The notes below the pieces were generated by a model that saw only the letters and a program-made list of their open reading frames with translations, did no database searches and was not told the DNA's origin. This document shows positions 25,688 through 34,098 of a stretch of DNA of 64,000 nt, in pieces. How positions within the stretch are numbered: position 1 is the first letter of the stretch; the number at the start of each line of letters is the position of its first letter. Source of the stretch: Bacteroidetes bacterium UBA4416 (lineage in GTDB: Bacteria > Bacteroidota > Bacteroidia > B-17B0 > Aurantibacillaceae); the NCBI GenBank assembly GCA_002390745.1, contig DGQK01000022.1, forward strand, positions 104,966 through 168,965. The letters are read 5' to 3'. The position numbers and the translations under genes are program-made.

Positions 25688-26416
25688 TTAGCGTGACTGG
25701 ATGTTGAAGCGATCGTTGGTCCTGAATTTCTGAGCGAAGCGTTTAGCGGATTTACCATACGGAAAGCGTACTTTTAAGCCGCCGGTATAGCACACATCCA
25801 TGATGTTGATGCCTGCGGCGTCGTCCTGCTTGCCGATACGCATCCTGTAATCCACAAATACGCCCAGGATCCCGAAGTTATGTTCGAGGCCCGTTCCCAG
25901 GTTAAGGCCCAGCCAGCGGTTCTTCACCACTGTGTTCACGGCATAATATTCTTTCAGGTTCAGGTAATCGAGCTGCCCGGTAAAAAAGCCGTCGTAAGTG
26001 TTGTAGCTTAGGCCAAGAAAAGGATAGAGCAGGGTTTTTTTGTTGGGAAAATGCGCAACCATTTCCAGGTTTATTTCGGTAGTGCTTGCTCTCACATCGA
26101 GCCAGGTTGGTTCAATGTTGATGGGGCGGAAATAGCTGTAAAGCGTAGATACGCGGATGAAATTATTGATCTCGTAGTTCAGGCCTCCGCAATAGCCCGG
26201 AGCATTGTTGTTATCTTTGATGTTGCGGGCTAGGTATACCACGCTGATGTTGGCCCCTGCCTTTGCGCTCCATTTGGTATACTGGCGCTCCTTAGGGACG
26301 ATGGAAGCCGTGCCGGCTGCCCGGACAGGTGCTTTTGTTGTTTTGGCTGGTTTTACCTGTGCAATTGCCAGCACATTGAAAAAACATAACAGAATGAAGA
26401 TGTAGATTTTTACCAT
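25688..26416 (-). CDS. Outer-membrane beta-barrel protein, unknown
   Basis: A 242-residue secreted protein. The signal peptide ends at residue 19 (VLAIAQ). A short Lys/Ala/Pro linker (KPAKTTKAPVRAAGTA) precedes strands of barrel type (SAKAGANISVVYLARN; IRVSTLYSYFRP; FPFLGLSYNTYDGFF-like turns; VFVDYRMRIGKQD). It does not match a family I can name. It may be co-transcribed with the DUF4421 gene. The 200 bp upstream contain AT-rich sequence and the terminator of the Ter cluster. Confidence 0.65.
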   Translation of the reverse strand: MVKIYIFILLCFFNVLAIAQVKPAKTTKAPVRAAGTASIVPKERQYTKWSAKAGANISVVYLARNIKDNNNAPGYCGGLNYEINNFIRVSTLYSYFRPINIEPTWLDVRASTTEINLEMVAHFPNKKTLLYPFLGLSYNTYDGFFTGQLDYLNLKEYYAVNTVVKNRWLGLNLGTGLEHNFGILGVFVDYRMRIGKQDDAAGINIMDVCYTGGLKVRFPYGKSAKRFAQKFRTNDRFNIQSR

Positions 26417-26563
26417 AGCCCAAGTTTTAGATTATTTAGCATCTAATTTACTTATATTTAATAGAACGCAACTATTTAATTTCATATCTGGCAACGGATT
26501 TTAGATAAGTGGCGAGGTAAATCCGATAAACGGTTATTCTGTTCAATAAGTGTCATAACACTA

Positions 26564-26597
26564 AAAAAGCCTTTGCAGTGTATCGCAAAGGCTTTTT
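26564..26597 (-). terminator. Terminator at the end of the Ter cluster
   Basis: AAAAAGCCTTTGC (26564-26576), an 8-base loop and GCAAAGGCTTTTT (26585-26597): a 13-bp stem 20 bp past the terC stop. Confidence 0.88.
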
Positions 26598-26617
26598 GTT
26601 CAGGATCGGAAAATCGT

Positions 26618-27385
26618 TTATTCAGACGCTTCTTTTTTACGAAGGGAGCCGATAATGATTGGCACCAGGAAGATCAGAACAGTGAGGATAGAGGTGCCCC
26701 AATCGGCAGCCGGGCTTTCGAGGAACTTGCTTAAAGCAGACTCAGGCATGAAGTGCTCTACCAGGGACAGGATGAGCTTAACGCCGAGTAACGCAATCAC
26801 CACAAAGGCCGCTGTTTCCAGGGCAGGGATTTTTTCCATCAGTGTGACGAAACCCTGTGCTACAAAACGCATGGCCAGAATACCGATGAATACCCCGCCC
26901 CATACCAGTACGATGTTATCGGTGAAAGCTACAACAGCAAACACGTTGTCGATAGAGAAGGCCATGTCCATGAGCTCTACCAGGGCTACGGTAGCCCAGA
27001 AATTTCCTAAGGCACCAACTGTGGAACGATAAAGCCAGTTTCCTTTTTTATCGAGGATGTCGTCTTCTTTATCTTCCGTTTGTTTGCCTTTCCACCAATC
27101 CCACACGAGGTACAACAGATATAAGCCACCGATCGGTTTGAGGAACCAGAATTTGACCAGGAAGGCTGCGAAGAGCAGTGCAATGCCCCTGAATACATAA
27201 GCGCCGATAATGCCGTAACGCAGGGCTTTTTTCCGCTGCTCGGCCGGCAAGTCCATAACCATGGTGGCCAGCACGGCTGCATTATCTACAGAAAGCAAGC
27301 TTTCAATAACGATCAGGTTTAAAATAATACCACCGGATACCAAAGGGTTGTTGATGATTTCCTGGAAGTTTTCGTAAATACTCAT
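26618..27385 (-). CDS. terC: TerC-family integral membrane protein
   Basis: A 255-residue inner-membrane protein with about seven segments. Two conserved aspartate motifs lie in membrane helices: SLLSVDNAAVLATM (near residue 34) and MAFSIDNVFAVVAF (near 148), which are the hallmark of TerC. Members are thought to handle metal ions across the membrane, with manganese or calcium as suggested partners, and to anchor the other Ter proteins. A charged cytoplasmic loop (KGKQTEDKEDD) lies after the third helix. It is the last gene of the second unit of the Ter locus, 48 bp after the PrsW gene, followed by a strong terminator. Confidence 0.9.
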   Translation of the reverse strand: MSIYENFQEIINNPLVSGGIILNLIVIESLLSVDNAAVLATMVMDLPAEQRKKALRYGIIGAYVFRGIALLFAAFLVKFWFLKPIGGLYLLYLVWDWWKGKQTEDKEDDILDKKGNWLYRSTVGALGNFWATVALVELMDMAFSIDNVFAVVAFTDNIVLVWGGVFIGILAMRFVAQGFVTLMEKIPALETAAFVVIALLGVKLILSLVEHFMPESALSKFLESPAADWGTSILTVLIFLVPIIIGSLRKKEASE

Positions 27386-27433
27386 AGTTTTAAAAATTTC
27401 GATAAATATAAGTTTTTATTTTGCATGGGCATC

Positions 27434-28471
27434 CTACCGGATCTGAATTAATTTTGACTGGTAGTCGCGGCTTTTTTTAAGGTAGTAGATCAGGAGCAGA
27501 ACAGAGAACAGGGTGCTGGCCAGGCCCGGCAGGCTCCACCCCAACACATCGTACACGCCATGTAAAACGGCAGGGATTAAAATGGCAAGGGCGTAAAGGC
27601 TCTGCCTGTATTTGGGAATAATGTTGGCAAAGGAAATAAAATAAGCGGCGATGCCCGCCCAGATGGCATGTAGGAAAGGAAGGCAGGTGAGCCTTGCTAC
27701 ATTCATAAAAAAAGCGGCATCATAGCTTAAGGTGGTGTTGGTCGTAGTTTGGTAGTGCACCCCTTCGAGCACGCCGAAACCGATCCCCGAAATAAGCCCG
27801 TAAAACACCAGCGTTTGCGGTACCAGCGGTTCTTTCGCCCTTCGCACTAAAAACAGGAGAGGCAGGGCCTTGATGGTTTCCTCTGTGAGGCCTACGCCCA
27901 GGGTATAGCCAATGAGCCTTCCGAAGAAATTTCCGGACTCTGTCATGGCATACAAAAAGCTCAGCGGCGGAATGCTTTGCAGGTTCACCAGAATGAAAGC
28001 GGTGATTTGTGTCAGGAAGAACAGGATAATGGTATGGCGTGTGGTCACTTGCCTGGTGCTGAACATATAATAGAAGAAGATGCCCCAGATCACCGAGAAA
28101 TACAGGGAAATGGCATAATAGGTGAGGAGCGTGCCGAAGGTGAAGGTGATGAGGAACGCGGGCGCCAGGCCTATCGACGCAAGCCAGATCAGCTTTTTAT
28201 CTTTGATCAGGTCATTTTTGATGAAGTCGAAACCCGGCACAATCAGCTCTTTTCCGATCAACCTGATTTGATTGATGATGGAGCCGTTGGTCCTGATCCG
28301 GACCTTGATGCGCTTTTGTTTCAGTACATCTCTCACGGTTTGCGTGATGCCCGGAGCATGCTCAGGGCTGGCCTGGTCGCTCATCAGGATCTTACCGTCC
28401 TCCACATACGTTCGCAGCGCATCCAGCGAGTAAGGCCCGAACCGTTGGTTGTTTCGCAGAATAAAATACAT
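27434..28471 (-). CDS. PrsW-family intramembrane protease with N-terminal GYF_2 domain
   Basis: A 345-residue protein. Residues 1-50 look like a GYF_2 domain (MYFILRNNQRFGPYSLDALR, EDGKIL), a fold that binds proline-rich peptides in the cytoplasm. Residues about 95-330 hold about eight membrane helices with the marks of PrsW glutamic proteases: LTEETIKALP (E197, E198), GFGVLEGVHY (E236), FLHAIWAG (H268) and LHGVYD (H304). PrsW in B. subtilis cuts the anti-sigma factor RsiW. No such partner is seen here. I start it at the ATG at 28471, 4 bp after the kinase stop, as the domain normally begins with MYF. It is therefore translationally close to the kinase. Confidence 0.85.
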   Translation of the reverse strand: MYFILRNNQRFGPYSLDALRTYVEDGKILMSDQASPEHAPGITQTVRDVLKQKRIKVRIRTNGSIINQIRLIGKELIVPGFDFIKNDLIKDKKLIWLASIGLAPAFLITFTFGTLLTYYAISLYFSVIWGIFFYYMFSTRQVTTRHTIILFFLTQITAFILVNLQSIPPLSFLYAMTESGNFFGRLIGYTLGVGLTEETIKALPLLFLVRRAKEPLVPQTLVFYGLISGIGFGVLEGVHYQTTTNTTLSYDAAFFMNVARLTCLPFLHAIWAGIAAYFISFANIIPKYRQSLYALAILIPAVLHGVYDVLGWSLPGLASTLFSVLLLIYYLKKSRDYQSKLIQIR

Positions 28472-28475
28472 GATG

Positions 28476-29984
28476 TTATTTGTTGGCAAGGGTCACTACC
28501 ACCACGCGGCCACCTTCTTCGGGCGACAGCAGCAGTTTTTTTCCATCACTCAGCTCCACGGAAGAGCCCGTTGGGATGAGCTTATCTTCCGTCAGGTCTT
28601 TCAGGCCGGTGAGTGTCTGGTTAATGAGCATCCATTTATCGCCCACCAGCTTAAAATAACCCACAGGTACTTTCTGCTGGTCTGTCAGTTTTTCGTTGCG
28701 GATGATATTTCCGTTCACATGCCATTGGAACAAATACTGGTCGTGGTAAACCATCAGGCGATGGTTGATGGGCTTCCACACACCCGGTGTAAACTGGGCA
28801 TAGAGATCGAGCACGGGTAGCGTTCCCACATGCGGTGTTCCGCAGAACGGGCAGGCAGGCCGCGTTGTATTATTGAACACATACCACTTCTGGTCGCATT
28901 TGGTATTGGAGCAGGGCTGCATGAGGTCTGTGGTTTTCAGCAAGGCCTGTTCCCATTGGTCGGCAGTAGGGCGGTTCATAGGAGCATGCAGTCCGTTGAT
29001 GAATGCCTGGTTGAAAAGATCGGTCAGATAGGGGCCGGTTATGGTATAAGGAAGTTTGTTGATGTCGGCCCAGGGAAGCTCTTTCGGATTGAGCTGGTTG
29101 ACTTTCGGGCGGTTTTCGGGATTGGTGGGATGTTCAATGAACAAGGCTTTTTCGCCCATCGACAGGAGGTCGTCCTTCTCCGTATCGAGGTCGTGCACCT
29201 TACCGCCTTTGAGCGGATGCCTGTACAGGAGGAACATATAGATCAGCACGGCGAGGGCATGCAGGTCGGTGACGCGACTCGGTAGCTTGCGGTTGGGGTC
29301 GTCCTTTTTGAGGTGCTTGGTAGCCAGTACTTCCGGCGCAATAAAATCGGCCGTGCCGATCACGTCGGGAGGAAAGATCCCGGGAACCACCAGGCCGTCG
29401 ATGTCAATGATATTGGCCGATTTGGTGACCGGATCGATGAGGATATTTTTGTAGGAAAGGTCGGAATGCGCCAGGCCTGCTGCGTGCATGCGTTTCACAC
29501 CGCGTGCGATGTTTACACAGATCTGGAAATAGCTCAGCCAGTTGCCCAGTTCCGAATCGTCGAGGCGCAGCGGAAATTGCTTGTTCCGGAATTTGGGTGA
29601 GGCGAACCATTTGCCTTCCTTTTCCTTTCCCTGGATCAGGTTGCTGGTAGCATAGCCTTTCTGAAATAAGAATTTTTTATCGTAGGTAGGAACGATGATC
29701 CCTATCTGCGTGCCTTTTTCGATGACATCCGTCGGCCAGCAAAAGAGTGTTTTGTAATAGGCGCCGCCTTCCTTGTTGAAGAACGCTTCGCGGTAGGTTG
29801 TCGCAATTTTCTTCAGCCGTTCTTTGGAGTTAAAATCCTGCGGATCGCGGAACAGGGCCACTACATAAGATTTGTCGGGGCTGAAGAACACGTCTTTCAT
29901 GCCGCCGCGCATGGGTTCGCCATTATCAACGTACTGGTAGGATTTGGTATTGTCTATAATGGATCTTACGGTGATTGTACTCAT
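28476..29984 (-). CDS. TerY-P triad protein kinase with zinc ribbon and FHA-like tail
   Basis: A 502-residue cytoplasmic kinase-like protein. Residues about 20-350 carry the kinase fold: a loop in GGMKDVFF, the catalytic loop AHSDLSYKNILID (D175, N180), the metal site IIDIDGLVV (D194/D196), and TADFIAPEVL as an APE-like motif. The strand that should hold the VAIK lysine reads VVALFRDP, so that lysine is missing or displaced. A zinc ribbon follows (CSNTKC at 358 and 363, CPFC at 378 and 381). The last 110 residues have an FHA-like pattern. It matches the kinase of the known TerY-PP2C-kinase group. It lies 77 bp after the PP2C gene. Confidence 0.85.
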   Translation of the reverse strand: MSTITVRSIIDNTKSYQYVDNGEPMRGGMKDVFFSPDKSYVVALFRDPQDFNSKERLKKIATTYREAFFNKEGGAYYKTLFCWPTDVIEKGTQIGIIVPTYDKKFLFQKGYATSNLIQGKEKEGKWFASPKFRNKQFPLRLDDSELGNWLSYFQICVNIARGVKRMHAAGLAHSDLSYKNILIDPVTKSANIIDIDGLVVPGIFPPDVIGTADFIAPEVLATKHLKKDDPNRKLPSRVTDLHALAVLIYMFLLYRHPLKGGKVHDLDTEKDDLLSMGEKALFIEHPTNPENRPKVNQLNPKELPWADINKLPYTITGPYLTDLFNQAFINGLHAPMNRPTADQWEQALLKTTDLMQPCSNTKCDQKWYVFNNTTRPACPFCGTPHVGTLPVLDLYAQFTPGVWKPINHRLMVYHDQYLFQWHVNGNIIRNEKLTDQQKVPVGYFKLVGDKWMLINQTLTGLKDLTEDKLIPTGSSVELSDGKKLLLSPEEGGRVVVVTLANK

Positions 29985-30061
29985 ACTTCTCGTTTCAATA
30001 GTGTGTTTATGACAAGCATAGCATCTGCGGATGACTCTCTGCCTGATGTTGTGTATCGTAA

Positions 30062-31474
30062 TTAAAAAACAATCGCCAGCGTTCTGTCGTCATGATTTCC
30101 GGGGCTCCAGAAATCCATCCAGTCCGAAAGCTGTTGCTCAATATGCTCATTTGTTGCCGAGAGCTCTACGGCCGTTCCCGCGTCGTTGTTGCCTTTCAGG
30201 TCTTCCACAAACTCTTTCCATTTTTCCACTTTTTCCAGGTTGGCTTCCACCACAAATTTCGGGTCGTAGATACCGTCCGTCATCAGGAACATGTATAAAA
30301 AATCGGGGAATACTTTGAAATTGATGCGGCTGGCAAATTTTGGTGAGGAGAAAATCTCGGTGGTGGTGATGAAGCGTGTGCCTCCGCCAAACTCGCCTAC
30401 ATCAAGCCAGTTCATGAGCTTCACTTCCGAGAAGTCTTTGGGGATAACGGCAATCGGGCAGTCGCCTACACCGAAGCTGAGCACCGCCGTGCCAAAATCA
30501 AAAGGCTTGAATAATGTAAAAATAAAGGTGCTGTTGAGATCTGTGATCGTGTAACCCTTTGCTGTGGCAAAATCCAGTAGTCTGTCGTGTACCCGTTTCG
30601 CACCGCCGCCGATCAGGTTATAAATGCAAAGGTTCAGTTCTTTTTTGATGGCATCGTTGGATTCGGCCTGGTTGCTCAGGATCAGGGATTCGAGCTTGCG
30701 ATGCATCTCTCCGGACAGTACGTTTTTAAAGTGATCGATGATGTATTCGCAGGCCAGCCGGGATCCCTGGCGGCTTATTTTGGCGCTGCCGGCGCCATCG
30801 GCTACCACCACAATGCTCCAGCCCGTATTACCGAGATCCGTAAATGCGAAGTCGTCGTCCCTGAAAGAGCCTGCATTGGCGTGGCTTCTGCCGCGTTTGG
30901 AAGCCACCACGATGTGTTTGTTGGCAATACGCCCCGAAGCCGTGGTAGTGTCTTCTTTCCAGTACTCATCAGCCTGATCGCTCGGGATGTTTTTCCATAA
31001 GGACTTGGGGTCCGGATTGATAATGAAAGGAATAATCTTTTCGTGCAGTTCCGAACCTTCCGGTTCTTCACTGAGCCTGTACTTCAGGCTTAGCTTGTAT
31101 TCACCGCTGTTTTCGGGGATGCCGGAAATGGTTTTGCTGTCCCTGTCGTAGTTTATTCCACCCACAGCATCGAGGTGGTCGAGCTGGTAGAAGGAAAAGT
31201 CTGTCCAGTTATTTTTTTCGAAGTCGATCACCGCTGTGTAAGCCTTTCCTACCGTGGCATTGGGGATCATGAAGGGCTGCTGTTTAATGTCTTCAATCCT
31301 GTTCTTTATTTTCCAGTCTGTGACCATCTTCTTTTGGTTTTGAAGGATTATGTTTACCAGTTCCCTGTTGTGCTCATCGCCCGCGAAGGCCTCGAACAAC
31401 TCTTTCCGCTTATCGGTTACGGGCAGGTTGTTGCTCAGGAAAAGGCTGTTTAAGTATACTGTTGTTTTATCCAT
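30062..31474 (-). CDS. PP2C-type protein phosphatase with N-terminal Ig-like domain
   Basis: A 470-residue protein. Residues about 180-470 are a PP2C phosphatase with the metal residues in FRDDDFAF (D206-D208), VVADGAGSA (D226), FGVGDCP (D338), LMTDGIYD (D400, D404) and DDRTLAIVF (D462, D463). It should remove phosphate from Ser/Thr in substrates of the neighbouring kinase. Residues about 70-150 show a compact Ig-like pattern (PNATVGKAYTAVIDF, then SKTISGIPENSGEYKLSL), unusual for a protein with no signal peptide. I prefer the ATG at 31474; the 32 residues in front of it (from 31570) do not look like domain sequence. Confidence 0.88.
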   Translation of the reverse strand: MDKTTVYLNSLFLSNNLPVTDKRKELFEAFAGDEHNRELVNIILQNQKKMVTDWKIKNRIEDIKQQPFMIPNATVGKAYTAVIDFEKNNWTDFSFYQLDHLDAVGGINYDRDSKTISGIPENSGEYKLSLKYRLSEEPEGSELHEKIIPFIINPDPKSLWKNIPSDQADEYWKEDTTTASGRIANKHIVVASKRGRSHANAGSFRDDDFAFTDLGNTGWSIVVVADGAGSAKISRQGSRLACEYIIDHFKNVLSGEMHRKLESLILSNQAESNDAIKKELNLCIYNLIGGGAKRVHDRLLDFATAKGYTITDLNSTFIFTLFKPFDFGTAVLSFGVGDCPIAVIPKDFSEVKLMNWLDVGEFGGGTRFITTTEIFSSPKFASRINFKVFPDFLYMFLMTDGIYDPKFVVEANLEKVEKWKEFVEDLKGNNDAGTAVELSATNEHIEQQLSDWMDFWSPGNHDDRTLAIVF

Positions 31475-31591
31475 TTTGGGCAATATGCTGTAGTTGACTT
31501 CGAGAGCCTCAGTCAACCAATAGTAGTTCAATGCAGTAAGGGAGTGTGAATCGCATGGTGGCTGAGGCACTCGAACGAAGCCACCAATGTA

Positions 31592-32668
31592 TTACCCCTG
31601 CGCACGGTCTACATTAAAGCCTCCTGCGCCGCCCACACCATATTTTCCTTTGGTATTGCACCATGGGCAGGTACTTTCTTCTTCATTGCCAATGCAGTGG
31701 ATCTTGCCACAGCTGCACATCGCAAAGCCGTATTGGTTACCGCAGGAAGGGCAGGTAGGTGAGCCCATCAGCTCGCTGGTATTGATCTGGAAGCTGCCTT
31801 CATTGTTATCGCTTAGTTCGTAGTACGTATTATCTACCTGGAAAGCACCCACGAGCTTGTAGCCACGGGTTTCAAGGCCTGCATAAATTCCGGAGTCCGC
31901 AGTGGTTTTCCGGTACTTCATCAGGTAAGGGCGCTTGGTATTCTGGCACTTGCCCGAAAGCACCACGAAGTTGGAGTCAAAGAAATTGGCATAGATCCCT
32001 TTGGGCGAAGAAGCTGCGCCCGGCTCGTTTTTCAGGTCGGCAGGGGAGAGGGTATCGCCATCCAGCTTGGCCAGGTCGAAGCTGCCTGTGTTGTTCTCCA
32101 CGCTCACGCTGCTGGTCTTAATGGAATCGGTTACCCATTTGAAAAATGTTTTATAAGAGGAAGAGTCTGTGTTTTTGAAGTGCAGCACGTTTTCCGTAAG
32201 CTCGGAGAGCATCTGCATATCTGTTTCTTCTCCGAAAGACACGGCTACCATGTTGGCGGTGCGCTGCCAGTTTTGTTTCCATTCCTTAATGGCCTGCGAG
32301 GTATCGTCGGTAGGAACGCCATCGGTGAATAAAAACACGATGGGTTTCCAGTCGCCTTTTCTCTCCATGGTGGTTGTTACCTGGTTTTTTCGTAATTCGT
32401 ACATCAGGTGGCCAAGCCCTTTGCTCAGGGAGGTTCCGCTGCCGATCGGGAATTTCGGAGGGTAGAAATTGATGATCTCCTGTAAAGGCACCAGGGTTTT
32501 GGGCTGGCCGGCAAAGACAAGGATCGATACCCATACCGTTTCGATCGAGTAAGGGTCTGTTTTCAGCTCTTTGATGATGGTTGCCAGGCCTTCTTCTACC
32601 TGCTGAATCGGCTCTCCAACCATAGATTCAGAAATGTCGATCAAAAAATAAATGGGTAGTCTTCTCAT
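31592..32668 (-). CDS. TerY-type von Willebrand A protein with C-terminal zinc ribbon
   Basis: A 358-residue protein. Residues 1-200 are a vWA domain with a complete MIDAS: DISES (D11, S13, S15), the GSGTSL threonine and FTDGVPTD. It binds metal and probably other proteins. A middle beta domain (about 225-310) is followed by a cysteine-rich end with CPSC, CSC and CPWC, the TerY-C type zinc ribbon. The start at 32668 (MRRLPIYFLIDISES) matches the other two TerY proteins in the locus. It belongs with the PP2C and kinase genes downstream. Confidence 0.88.
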   Translation of the reverse strand: MRRLPIYFLIDISESMVGEPIQQVEEGLATIIKELKTDPYSIETVWVSILVFAGQPKTLVPLQEIINFYPPKFPIGSGTSLSKGLGHLMYELRKNQVTTTMERKGDWKPIVFLFTDGVPTDDTSQAIKEWKQNWQRTANMVAVSFGEETDMQMLSELTENVLHFKNTDSSSYKTFFKWVTDSIKTSSVSVENNTGSFDLAKLDGDTLSPADLKNEPGAASSPKGIYANFFDSNFVVLSGKCQNTKRPYLMKYRKTTADSGIYAGLETRGYKLVGAFQVDNTYYELSDNNEGSFQINTSELMGSPTCPSCGNQYGFAMCSCGKIHCIGNEEESTCPWCNTKGKYGVGGAGGFNVDRAQG

Positions 32669-32731
32669 GATAAAAGAGGTATTAATGGTGTCTGAGTTTT
32701 TTGGTGTCAAGCGTTGTAACAGATAACGGCA

Positions 32732-33172
32732 CTACCTCGGGATATTATACTGCCCTGCACCGGAGCTTGTGGAGCCTGCATTTCCGGATCCTGCATTGCT
32801 GCTGTTGATACCATAAGCACCGGTGGCTGTCTGGCTGTTGTTGGTGGCATTTAAGCGTTCGTTGGCCAATAGCTTTCCCATCACTTCAGCAGTTACATCC
32901 TTTCCGCCGCCAAAATTGGTGACGAAGGTGCCGATGGTATAGATTGGCCCCCAGGGAATGCCCCACCAACCCAGGATTCCCGTTAAGGTCGACAGGTGCC
33001 AGCTGTGTTTAGCCGCGCTTTCGTGGGCATCGATAAAATAAATGTCTGTTGGCCTTTTGAAGGTGGCAACAACAATGGAAACTGTGTATTCGAAATAAAC
33101 GAATTTTGCACCTGCTGCAACTTTTTGTTTCAGCTCAGCGGTGGTCATCTGGGGGTTCAGGTTTTTGATCAT
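32732..33172 (-). CDS. Ter-cluster protein with glycine/tryptophan-rich membrane-like segment, unknown
   Basis: A 146-residue protein I cannot place. The N-terminus is a helix-strand stretch (TAELKQKVAAGAKFVYFEYTVS), the centre is TDIYFIDAHESAAKHSWHLS, and a hydrophobic segment rich in G and W follows (GILGWWGIPWGPIYTIGTF, about residues 66-84). The last 40 residues are low complexity (N, S, G). I recall similar proteins in several bacteria but no function. It lies 6 bp from the small membrane protein gene and 63 bp before the TerY-C gene, inside the second Ter unit. Confidence 0.65.
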   Translation of the reverse strand: MIKNLNPQMTTAELKQKVAAGAKFVYFEYTVSIVVATFKRPTDIYFIDAHESAAKHSWHLSTLTGILGWWGIPWGPIYTIGTFVTNFGGGKDVTAEVMGKLLANERLNATNNSQTATGAYGINSSNAGSGNAGSTSSGAGQYNIPR

Positions 33173-33178
33173 GGGTCT

Positions 33179-33445
33179 TTAGTGTAGAACGGTTATTAAA
33201 AATAATAAAATGAGCAGGATAATGAACTGCGACATGTCAATGAACAGGCCGTTTCCGACCTGGTGTGGCTTCACGCGTTGCTTCAGCCATTTCAGGAGCG
33301 GGCCGAAGATCGAATCGAAAAAATCAAACATCGACTTGTAATTTCCGGTGAGCCTGTCTTTGTAAGGCAATAATTTGGAATACAGGAACAGTCCGGCCAC
33401 GAGTACGTTGATGAAAAGCGTGAGTAAGGAAAAGAACAGGCGCAT
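33179..33445 (-). CDS. Small two-helix membrane protein, unknown
   Basis: An 88-residue protein with two membrane helices: residues 2-23 (FFSLLTLFINVLVAGLFLY) and 69-87 (FIILLILLFLITVL). Between them is an amphipathic stretch with many aromatics (MFDFFDSIFGPLLKWLKQR). It matches no family I know. It is 2 bp from the TerY gene upstream and 6 bp from the next gene, so it is translationally coupled in the Ter unit and is probably real. Confidence 0.65.
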   Translation of the reverse strand: MRLFFSLLTLFINVLVAGLFLYSKLLPYKDRLTGNYKSMFDFFDSIFGPLLKWLKQRVKPHQVGNGLFIDMSQFIILLILLFLITVLH

Positions 33446-33447
33446 GG

Positions 33448-34083
33448 TCAGATCACTAAATGTACTTCCGACGGTGGAGTAGGCAGGGTGAGCTCTTCCG
33501 CAACACCTACGCTCTTGTTGCCATTCTCAATGGTGTCGGATACCCATTTGAAGAAGGATTTCAGCGTGAGGCTGTCGGCAGTGTCGAGGTGTACCACATT
33601 GGGGGTAATTTCTTTGAGGAACTGGTCCTTTGATTTTGGTCCGGCTGCGCAGGCAATGATTGCTCCGAAGTTGACGGCTTTGATGACGGGTACCGCTTCC
33701 CGGAACAGGGCAATGTCCGATGGGCTGCCGTCAGTCATAATAAAGAGCAGGGGTTTCCAGTCGCCTTTCTGATCTTCCGTACCTGTTCTCATGTTGGCTT
33801 TTACCGTTTTGCTGAGGAGCATCAATGCTTCGCCCATATTGGTGGGGCCGCTTTGGGGGCATACGATCTCCGGCAATTGGAAGTTGACCAGCTCTGTGAG
33901 CGGCACCAGCTCTTTCACCTCGCGATCGAAGGTAATGATGCTGATCCACAGAGAATCCAGGGCCTGGGGATCAGATCGGAGGGTATTGATCATGCCGCTC
34001 AGGGCATTGTTCAGCGCCTGAATCGGTTCTCCGTACATAGAGCCGGAGGTGTCTAGCAGCAGGTATACAGGTAATCGTCTCAT
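33448..34083 (-). CDS. terY: TerY von Willebrand A protein
   Basis: A 211-residue single-domain vWA protein. The MIDAS is complete: LLDTSGSM (D11, S13, S15), the threonine in GPTNMGEAL and MTDGSPSD. It has no signal peptide or membrane segment, so it acts in the cytoplasm, probably as a metal-dependent adaptor for the kinase and phosphatase of the locus. It is about half identical to the TerY protein encoded 15 bp upstream and likely arose from it by duplication. Its stop lies 2 bp from the next start. Confidence 0.92.
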   Translation of the reverse strand: MRRLPVYLLLDTSGSMYGEPIQALNNALSGMINTLRSDPQALDSLWISIITFDREVKELVPLTELVNFQLPEIVCPQSGPTNMGEALMLLSKTVKANMRTGTEDQKGDWKPLLFIMTDGSPSDIALFREAVPVIKAVNFGAIIACAAGPKSKDQFLKEITPNVVHLDTADSLTLKSFFKWVSDTIENGNKSVGVAEELTLPTPPSEVHLVI

Positions 34084-34098
34084 GTTTAGGAATTCGGT

